This document shows positions 31,434-38,048 of a stretch of 38,048 nt of DNA, piece by piece. The translations under genes were made by a program, and so were the position numbers. Below the pieces are notes generated by a model. It did no database searches. It saw only the letters and a program-made list of their open reading frames with translations, and was not told the origin of the DNA. The stretch is from Rickettsiales bacterium. Its GTDB lineage: Bacteria > Pseudomonadota > Alphaproteobacteria > Rickettsiales > UBA3002. The stretch's first letter is position 1; each line of letters starts with the position of its first letter. The stretch lies in NCBI GenBank assembly GCA_028281385.1, contig JANQJY010000099.1, positions 1 to 38,048 of the forward strand. The letters run 5' to 3'.

Positions 31434-34400
31434 TCATAACCACTCCACCGCGTCGACCATCGCCAGCGACTGCAATTGCGAAAACGCCTGCGTATTCACC
31501 GCATAACGTTCCGGCAGCCTGATACGAACATCATAGTCAGGAATCCGGCAGCCAAGTGTGATCACCACTGACCCTTTCCCCAGACTCTCCAGCATTTCCT
31601 GCAACTTCTCCACCTCTTCCAACCCGGCCAGTCGGATATCCATCTGGGAACTGCGCTGAAGCGGTTGCGCCTCTTCTATCGGCTCAATCGACTGCGCAAT
31701 CAGTCGTATACCGCTTTCATCTACCTTACCGTCAGCTTTGATCAACAGCATTTGTCCCACTTCAAGCAGATCACGTTTTTCATCCAACAACGCTTCGTCA
31801 AATACCGACACTTCATACGCCCCCGACGCGTCGGACAGCCCGATAAAGGCAAAGCGTCCCTTCTGCGACAGCTTGTTTTTGCGAGAAGTGACAATACCAG
31901 CAACCTTCACCGCGTTATAGTTACCATCCAGTCTGCTTTTCAATTCCACGCTAGGTGTGATACCCGATTTTTCCAGTAACGTGGCATAGCCTTCCAGCGG
32001 ATGCGCCGATAAATAAAAACCGATGGCATCAAACTCATGATGCAGTTTGTCCAGCTGCGGCCATTCTTCACAGTCCGGCAACCGGTGCGTTTGTGATACC
32101 GCTATATCATCCTCACCGAACAGGCTGACCTGCGAACTCTCTCGCTCTTTTGCCGCATTGCTGTTCAGTGCGATAATCATTTCCACCGCCTCATACAAGG
32201 CGTGACGATTGTCATGCAGACTGTCAAACGCCCCGGCCATAATCAGATGTTCCAACTGGCGTCGGTTCATCGCCATCGCATCAATCCGTGTAGCAAAATC
32301 GAAAATGTCCTTGTACGCACCATTCTTTTCCCGTTCTTCGACAATTGCCTTCATTGCCTGTGCACCGACATTCTTAATCGCTGCCAGTGCATAGCGGATG
32401 GCATACTCCTGACGGGTTTTTTCAACAGAAAATGACACGTCCGATGCGTTGATGTCCGGCGGCAATACCTTAATCTTCTGACGGTCCGCCTCCTGTTTGA
32501 ACACATTGAGCTTATCGGTATGATGCATGTCAAACGCCATGGACGCCGCCAGAAATTCCACCGGATAATTCGCTTTCAGATAGGCCGTCTGATAGGCAAT
32601 CAGCGCATAGGCTGCCGCATGCGACTTGTTAAAGCCGTAGCCGGCAAATTTCGCCACCAGATCGAAAATATGCGCTGCATCGTTTTCCTTAACCTTATTT
32701 TCCAGTGCGCCTTTAACAAAAATTTCACGCTGCGCATCCATCTCCGCCTTGATTTTCTTACCCATCGCCCGGCGCAGCAGATCCGCACCGCCCAGCGTAT
32801 AGCCGCCCATGATCTGCGCGATTTTCTGCACCTGTTCCTGGTAGATAATCACGCCGTAGGTTTCCTTTAACACTTCTTCCAGCATGGGATGCAGATAATC
32901 CGGCGTTTCTCTGCCATGCTTGCGCGCAATATAAGTGGGTATATTGTCCATCGGCCCCGGACGATACAGTGCGCCCAGAGCGATCAAATCCTCAAACTGG
33001 TCGGGCTTGAGTTTACGCAGCGCATCCTGCATCCCCGCCGATTCAAACTGAAATACCCCAACCGTATCGCCGTGAGACAACATCTCATAGGTTACCGGAT
33101 CGCCTTCAGGCAGCTTGGCGAGGTCTATGCCGATTCCCCTTTCCGCCAGCAAATGCACACATCGCTGCAGGACCGACAGGGTTTTCAGTCCCAGAAAGTC
33201 AAACTTTACCAGTCCGGAACCTTCCGCATATTTCATCGAATACTGTACCACCGGCATGTCGGATTTCGGATCGCGATACATCGGTACCAACTCATCGAGC
33301 GAGCGATCAGCAATTACCACACCCGCCGCATGCGTCGAGGCATGACGGTACAGCCCCTCCAGTTTCAAAGACAACTCAACCAGCCGATCAACGGTTTCAT
33401 CCTCTTTCATCATGCGCTTTAATTCCGGTTCTATGTCCAACGCCTGCTTGAGCGTTACCGGATTGGCCGGATTATTCGGCACCAGCTTGCAGATTCTATC
33501 AACCTGACCGTAAGGCATCTGCAAGACCCGCCCAACATCACGCAGCACCGCACGGGCCTGCAATTTTCCAAAGGTGATAATCTGCGCCACCTTGTCATGG
33601 CCGTATTTTTGCTGCACATAACGGATCACCTCATCGCGGCGTTCCTGGCAAAAGTCGATATCGAAATCGGGCATCGACACCCGTTCGGGATTAAGGAAAC
33701 GCTCAAAAATCAGCCCGTATTTCAACGGATCGAGATCGGTAATGAGCAGCGACCAGGCCACCACCGATCCGGCACCCGATCCACGCCCGGGACCAACCGG
33801 AATATGCTGCTCCTTCGCCCAGGTGATAAAGTCTGAGACAATGAGGAAATAGCCGGGAAATTTCATGGTGATGATCACATCCAGTTCATAATCCAGCCGT
33901 TCGAAATAAGGCGCAGCTGCCGTTTTCTTTTCCTGATCCGACATGGCATCGGTAAACACATATTCTTCCAGCCGGCGCTGCAGACCTTCGGTTGCCTGCA
34001 GACGCAAGGCTTCCGACTCGTTCAACACATTGCCGTCATCATCTTCCATATGGAAACTCGGCAAAATCGGTTCACGCGAGGGTGAAAAGATCGAACAGCG
34101 TTTCGCAATATGCACCGTATTCTCGAGTGCTTCGGGAATATCGGCGAACAGCAATTTCATCTCTTCGGGCGATTTGAAGCGATGCTCCGGCGTCAGCTTT
34201 CGCCGTTCTTCTTCCGAGACATAGCGCCCATCAGCCACGCAAATTAGGGCATCATGCGCATCATACATACCGCTGTCGGTAAAATAGGCATCATTCGTCG
34301 CCACCAGCGCAATATCCTGCTCGAGCGCCAGTGCGATCAACCCGGCTTCGATTGCCTTATCCTCCGTCATGCCGTGACGCATCAATTCGACATACAACCT

Positions 34401-34910
34401 GTCACCAAAGAGCGTTTTCAGCTGCTCCAGATGATGAGCTGCCTTGTCTCTGCTTCCCTGCAGCAAGGCACGACCGACAGCACCGAACCGTCCGCCCGTC
34501 AGGCATATCAACCCCTCGGAATGTTCTTTTAATACGGCATAATCCATCAGCGGCGCCTGATCATCTGCCGGTTGCAGATAGGACAGGCTGCTGAGCTTCA
34601 GCAGGTTTTTATAGCCGATCTTATCCTTGGCGATCAGTAACAGCTGATCCGGCGGCTGACGCTTGTGTCTGGCATTATCTTCACTCTGCGGCTTAAGAGA
34701 TATGCAACTGCCAATAATCGGCTGTATGCCGGCACGACTCGCCGCCATGGAAAATTCCAGCGACCCGAACAGATTGTCATGATCGGCAATGCCAACCGCC
34801 GGCATATCATGCTTCCGGCACAGCTCGACCAACTCAGGGATACGAATCGCGCCTTGCAACAATGAATAGGCGCTATGCACCCGCAGATGAATGAATGCCG
34901 GATCACTCAT
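31434..34910 (-). CDS. dnaE: DNA polymerase III subunit alpha
   Basis: The replicative polymerase, 1158 residues. The N-terminal PHP domain begins LRVHSAYSLLQGAIRI and has GIADHDNLFGSLEF. The polymerase core has PVGPGRGSGAGSVVAW (about 375) and the catalytic Asp residues in MPDFDIDFCQERRDEVI (about 415-431). The finger part has HAAGVVIAD and RRAMGKK. The clamp-binding motif QVSLFGED lies near residue 930, and an OB-fold domain follows (VAGIVTSRKNKLSQKGRFAFIGL). Length is normal for DnaE1. Its ATG overlaps the lolD stop by 4 bases, the usual alphaproteobacterial order. Confidence 0.98.
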   Translation of the reverse strand: MSDPAFIHLRVHSAYSLLQGAIRIPELVELCRKHDMPAVGIADHDNLFGSLEFSMAASRAGIQPIIGSCISLKPQSEDNARHKRQPPDQLLLIAKDKIGYKNLLKLSSLSYLQPADDQAPLMDYAVLKEHSEGLICLTGGRFGAVGRALLQGSRDKAAHHLEQLKTLFGDRLYVELMRHGMTEDKAIEAGLIALALEQDIALVATNDAYFTDSGMYDAHDALICVADGRYVSEEERRKLTPEHRFKSPEEMKLLFADIPEALENTVHIAKRCSIFSPSREPILPSFHMEDDDGNVLNESEALRLQATEGLQRRLEEYVFTDAMSDQEKKTAAAPYFERLDYELDVIITMKFPGYFLIVSDFITWAKEQHIPVGPGRGSGAGSVVAWSLLITDLDPLKYGLIFERFLNPERVSMPDFDIDFCQERRDEVIRYVQQKYGHDKVAQIITFGKLQARAVLRDVGRVLQMPYGQVDRICKLVPNNPANPVTLKQALDIEPELKRMMKEDETVDRLVELSLKLEGLYRHASTHAAGVVIADRSLDELVPMYRDPKSDMPVVQYSMKYAEGSGLVKFDFLGLKTLSVLQRCVHLLAERGIGIDLAKLPEGDPVTYEMLSHGDTVGVFQFESAGMQDALRKLKPDQFEDLIALGALYRPGPMDNIPTYIARKHGRETPDYLHPMLEEVLKETYGVIIYQEQVQKIAQIMGGYTLGGADLLRRAMGKKIKAEMDAQREIFVKGALENKVKENDAAHIFDLVAKFAGYGFNKSHAAAYALIAYQTAYLKANYPVEFLAASMAFDMHHTDKLNVFKQEADRQKIKVLPPDINASDVSFSVEKTRQEYAIRYALAAIKNVGAQAMKAIVEEREKNGAYKDIFDFATRIDAMAMNRRQLEHLIMAGAFDSLHDNRHALYEAVEMIIALNSNAAKERESSQVSLFGEDDIAVSQTHRLPDCEEWPQLDKLHHEFDAIGFYLSAHPLEGYATLLEKSGITPSVELKSRLDGNYNAVKVAGIVTSRKNKLSQKGRFAFIGLSDASGAYEVSVFDEALLDEKRDLLEVGQMLLIKADGKVDESGIRLIAQSIEPIEEAQPLQRSSQMDIRLAGLEEVEKLQEMLESLGKGSVVITLGCRIPDYDVRIRLPERYAVNTQAFSQLQSLAMVDAVEWL

Positions 34911-35593
34911 CGCTTTTTCTCCGTCAGCGCACCATTCTTCATCGTCACCGTTCGCGTCAGTTTTTTCGCCAAAGTGGTATTATGGGTTGCCATCAGCATG
35001 GCCAGTTTTTTCTCCGAGATAATCTCCATCAACAATGCATAGACCGTCGCCGCCGTTTCGCTATCGAGATTGCCGGTCGGTTCATCCGCCAGCAGCAACA
35101 GCGGATCATTGGCCAGCGCCCGTGCCATCGCCACACGCTGACGCTCTCCGCCGGATAATTCGCCCGGACGATGTGCTACCCGTTCTTTCAGCCCGACGCG
35201 TTCAAGCAGTTCCATTGCCTTGCCACGAGCCACATCATGTGATTTTCCGGCAATCAGCTGCGGCAGCATGACATTCTCCAGCGCTGAAAATTCGGCCAGC
35301 AAATGATGCGCCTGATAGACAAAACCGATAGCGCGTGAGCGCAACGCCGTCACCTTATCGTCATTGCTCAGCGATACGGTTTCTCCCGACAACAAGATGT
35401 CGCCATCATCGGGCGCATCCAGCAGACCGGCGATTTGCAGCAATGTCGTCTTGCCCGACCCGCTCGGCCCGACCAGCGCTACTGACTCGCCCTCACCGAT
35501 GGACAGTGAGACATCCTTCAACACCTCAACGCGCGCCTCTCCTTCACCATAGGATTTGGAGATTTTTTTCAACTGTAAGACGTCATTACTCAT
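34907..35593 (-). CDS. lolD: Lipoprotein-releasing system ATP-binding protein LolD
   Basis: LolD powers the release of outer-membrane lipoproteins from the inner membrane. From ATG 35593 it has 228 residues: Walker A GPSGSGKTTLLQ (about 43-54), the signature LSGGERQRVAMARAL, and Walker B LLLLADEPTGNLDSETA. The longer open frame reaches back into lolC but the extra residues are Arg-rich and not family-like. It overlaps the lolC stop by 8 bases. An unrelated MacB-type export ATPase is unlikely given the partner. Confidence 0.95.
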   Translation of the reverse strand: MSNDVLQLKKISKSYGEGEARVEVLKDVSLSIGEGESVALVGPSGSGKTTLLQIAGLLDAPDDGDILLSGETVSLSNDDKVTALRSRAIGFVYQAHHLLAEFSALENVMLPQLIAGKSHDVARGKAMELLERVGLKERVAHRPGELSGGERQRVAMARALANDPLLLLADEPTGNLDSETAATVYALLMEIISEKKLAMLMATHNTTLAKKLTRTVTMKNGALTEKKR

Positions 35594-36857
35594 AGCGCAA
35601 CGCCTCCGCCGGATGCGTTGCCGCCGCTTTGCGCGCGGGGTAGAGCGTTGCCACAAACGATAATCCGATCGCCAGCAGGAGGATCAACAGCACCTCTACC
35701 GCATCCACCCTGACCGGCAGGCTCGAGAGAAAATAAATATTCTCGACCAGAAGCTGCTGACCGGATATACGCTCGACAAAGTGATGAATATCCTCGAGAT
35801 AGCAGCATAACAGCAGCCCGAGTACCAGCCCGATAGCCGTGCCGATCAGTCCGATCAGACTGCCCGCCGCCCGGAAGATTCTGGCAACGGATTGTCTGGA
35901 TGCCCCCATCGTCCGCAGCACGGCAATCGCCTGCATCTTATCCTGCACCAGCATTACCAGACCGGAGATAATGTTGAACGCCGCCACCAGCACGATCAAT
36001 GTCAGGATAATCACCATCACATTGCGCTGAACCTCAAGCGCATGAAAGATCGATGCGTTGCCGCGCCGCCAGTCATACACCACATGCGATGCTTCCAGTT
36101 CGCTTTGGATCTTCTCCGCCTGCGCTGCCGCCTGTTCATAATCCTTCAGCCTGACCTCGATGTCCGTGACCGCATCGCCTGTGCCGTCTGCTTCACCGGC
36201 CAGTTTGAAATAACGCTGCGCTTCACCCAGAGGCATAATAATCAGCGAGTTGTCATAGGCATGCATGCCGAGTTTGATCGTCGCCAGCACCGGATAGGAT
36301 TTCATGCGCGGCACAAATCCGGCAAAAGTTGCGCGCCCTTTCGGCGATACCAGCGTGATCTCATCGCCGATCGCTACCCCCAACCGTCTTGCCAGCGCTT
36401 CGCCGACGATCAGGCCGTTAAACTCGTACCATTGTTCCAACCCGCCGCCGGTAATGTTGTCGGCAATCAACGCCCGTGTGGTGATAATCTCATCCGGCAA
36501 CGCGATCACCTGCGCACCGTACGCCGCCTGGTTGTTAGTCACCATCACCTGCCCCTTGATTCTGGGAATCGCCGAAATCACCTCCTCCTCTTCCATCACG
36601 GAGGCGATCACCGTGCCATACTCACTCAGCGCACCGGTACGCGAGAGGATGGTAATATGCCCGTCCAGCCCGATAAACATCTGCGTCATCTCATGGCGGA
36701 TACCATTCATCAGCGACGTGACCAAAATCAACGTCGCGACCCCAAGCGCAATACCGATCACCGAAAAGGCCGTAATCACCGAAACGAATCCCGTTTTGCG
36801 TCTGGCACGCAGATAGCGCCAGGCGATCATCCGTTCATGGGGCGCCAGACCGATCAT
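35586..36857 (-). CDS. lolC: Lipoprotein-releasing system permease LolC/LolE
   Basis: A 423-residue inner-membrane permease. It begins ERMIAWRYLRARRKTGFVSVITAFSVIGIALGVATLI, with the first helix, then a large periplasmic domain (about 45-270), then three helices and the ending PARKAAATHPAEALRYE, a hallmark of this family. Only one permease gene is present, as in alphaproteobacteria that use a single LolF-like form instead of separate LolC and LolE. Its start overlaps the proS stop by ATGA. Confidence 0.93.
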   Translation of the reverse strand: MIGLAPHERMIAWRYLRARRKTGFVSVITAFSVIGIALGVATLILVTSLMNGIRHEMTQMFIGLDGHITILSRTGALSEYGTVIASVMEEEEVISAIPRIKGQVMVTNNQAAYGAQVIALPDEIITTRALIADNITGGGLEQWYEFNGLIVGEALARRLGVAIGDEITLVSPKGRATFAGFVPRMKSYPVLATIKLGMHAYDNSLIIMPLGEAQRYFKLAGEADGTGDAVTDIEVRLKDYEQAAAQAEKIQSELEASHVVYDWRRGNASIFHALEVQRNVMVIILTLIVLVAAFNIISGLVMLVQDKMQAIAVLRTMGASRQSVARIFRAAGSLIGLIGTAIGLVLGLLLCCYLEDIHHFVERISGQQLLVENIYFLSSLPVRVDAVEVLLILLLAIGLSFVATLYPARKAAATHPAEALRYE

Positions 36858-38048
36858 GACGGCAAGGATTCCGCCATACGCGCGATGGCGTCATCGGTTG
36901 ATACATCCTGCGTCTCACCGCTGCGGCGGCATTTTAACTCGACCCTGCCTTCCTTGGCGCTGCGCGGTCCGGCAATCACCTGCCAGGGCAGACCGATCAG
37001 ATCCATCGAAGCGAATTTGGCGCCGCCGCGCTGGTCGGTATCATCATACAGCACCGAAATGCCTTTCTCCTGCCATGCGCCGTATAACGTTTCACAAACA
37101 GTGTCGCAAGTCTCGTCGCCGGCGCGGATATTGATCAGGCCGACATGAAACGGTGCGACTGATTCCGGCCAGATGATGCCGTTCTCGTCATGATGCGCTT
37201 CGATAATCGCTCCGACCAGGCGCGAGACGCCAATCCCATGCGCACCCATCTTGACCGGCGTTTCCGAACCGTCCGCCAAAGTGATAGTCGCACCCATAGG
37301 TTCGGAATATTTCTCATCGAAATAGAAAATATGGCCGACTTCAATGCCGCGCGCGGTTTTGAGTTTATCCGCAGGCACCGGGCAATGCTCCGGATCATGT
37401 TTCTCATCCGCTGCCGAATAGAGCGATTTCAATGTTGCAATATCCAGTTCATCCCGGGCGATTTCTTCTTCAAAGGCTTCGTCATAATAAATCTGGCTTT
37501 CACCCGTCTCGGCAATGACCTGAAACTCATGACTCAGATTGCCGCCGATCAGCCCGGTATCGGCCTGAAACGGAATCGCCGACAGTCCCATGCGCGAAAA
37601 AATTTTGAAATAGGTACGGTACATAGCGTCATAGGCTTCCAGATGGCTTGCTTCATCCACCGTGAAAGTATAGGCATCTTTCATCAGGAATTCACGCCCA
37701 CGCATTACCCCGAAACGCGGGCGAATCTCATCGCGGAATTTCCACTGAATATGATAGAGATTGAGCGGCAACTGCTTATAGCTTTTGACATGTTTACGGA
37801 AGATATCGGTCATCACCTCTTCGTTGGTGGGACCGTAAATCATTTTGCGCTCATGCCGGTCGGTGACGATCAGCGTCTCCTTGCCATAATCGCCACGGCC
37901 CGATTCCTGCCACAACTCGGCCGGCTGCATGGTCGGCATCAGCAGTTCGATCGCCCCGGCGCTGTTCATCTCTTCACGGATAATCTGCTCAACCTTTTTG
38001 AGCACGGTAAAGCCCAGTGGCAGCCAGTTATAAATTCCCGCCTGGAGC
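36854..38048 (-). CDS. proS: Proline--tRNA ligase (5' end beyond the window)
   Basis: About 397 residues of ProS are present. The reading frame continues off the right edge: the codons upstream of 38005 read LQAGIYNWLPLGF, a family match, so the GTG at 38005 is not the start. Class II motifs are seen: motif 2 with QIQWKFRDEIRPRFGVMRGREFLMKDAY-like sequence, and motif 3 GAHGIGVSRLVGAI. The large editing insertion of the E. coli type is missing, and the anticodon-binding domain follows directly; this short form is usual in alphaproteobacteria. Roughly 40 N-terminal residues are cut off. Confidence 0.95.
   Translation of the reverse strand, partial: LQAGIYNWLPLGFTVLKKVEQIIREEMNSAGAIELLMPTMQPAELWQESGRGDYGKETLIVTDRHERKMIYGPTNEEVMTDIFRKHVKSYKQLPLNLYHIQWKFRDEIRPRFGVMRGREFLMKDAYTFTVDEASHLEAYDAMYRTYFKIFSRMGLSAIPFQADTGLIGGNLSHEFQVIAETGESQIYYDEAFEEEIARDELDIATLKSLYSAADEKHDPEHCPVPADKLKTARGIEVGHIFYFDEKYSEPMGATITLADGSETPVKMGAHGIGVSRLVGAIIEAHHDENGIIWPESVAPFHVGLINIRAGDETCDTVCETLYGAWQEKGISVLYDDTDQRGGAKFASMDLIGLPWQVIAGPRSAKEGRVELKCRRSGETQDVSTDDAIARMAESLPS

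Noticed and set aside
35892-37148. 418-codon open frame on the plus strand opposite lolC and proS
   Set aside because: Very rich in His, Arg and Gln with no recognisable motif, and it spans two certain genes on the other strand. It is a shadow frame.
38005-38048. proS starting at GTG 38005
   Set aside because: The codons upstream of 38005 encode family-conserved residues (GIYNWLPLG), so the gene continues beyond the window.

Overview
The window is a stretch of ordinary alphaproteobacterial chromosome, densely packed and of medium GC. Three blocks have the conserved alphaproteobacterial order. The first is dgt / argS / SPOR protein / nagZ / tatABC / serS / surE / pcm / LytM lipoprotein. The second is rpmG / yajC / secD / Mth938-like. 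The third is proS / lolC / lolD / dnaE. The truncated gene at the left edge looks like the end of hpnE (hopanoid pathway), which argues against a strongly reduced Rickettsia-like parasite. I cannot name a genus.

Layout. 1-161: end of an HpnE-like oxidoreductase (+). 219-959: an iron superoxide dismutase with a possible Tat signal and a second, cytosolic start (+). 1009-3565: a minus-strand secretion operon (L33, YajC, SecD, Mth938-like) with no secF in the usual place. 3681-6046: galU and ugd (+), which make UDP-glucose and UDP-glucuronate. 6043-18342: a long minus-strand run of argS, SPOR, nagZ, tatA, tatB, tatC, serS, a GIY-YIG nuclease, surE, pcm, an NlpD-like lipoprotein, photolyase, a flippase-like membrane protein and a thioredoxin-fold protein. 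18552-19751: dgt, divergent from erpA-xth (19826-20953, +). 20950-22520: a His/Met-rich outer-membrane barrel and a DUF2946-like protein (-), probably metal related. 22645-24642: parE (+). 24675-25924: an uncharacterised patch with a PAS_5 protein, an overlapping acidic protein and a 23-residue membrane peptide that has its own strong promoter (-). 25970-28905: folB-folK-folP-folC (-), divergent from pabC and pabB (28965-31195, +). 31434-38048: dnaE, lolD, lolC and a truncated proS (-).

The genes are mostly housekeeping: protein export (Sec, Tat, Lol), tRNA charging, cell-wall recycling, folate synthesis and DNA replication or repair. Many neighbours overlap by ATGA, suggesting translational coupling.

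The most unusual signal is non-coding. Six intergenic elements begin with TGTCAT or a close form and end with ATGAC(A), and a seventh palindrome lacks these ends. Three of the elements are strings of perfect hairpins whose arms differ in sequence but whose loops are always AGNA or its complement TNCT, closed by a C-G pair. One of these elements splits tatA from tatB. No rRNA, tRNA, CRISPR array, prophage or intact insertion sequence was seen.
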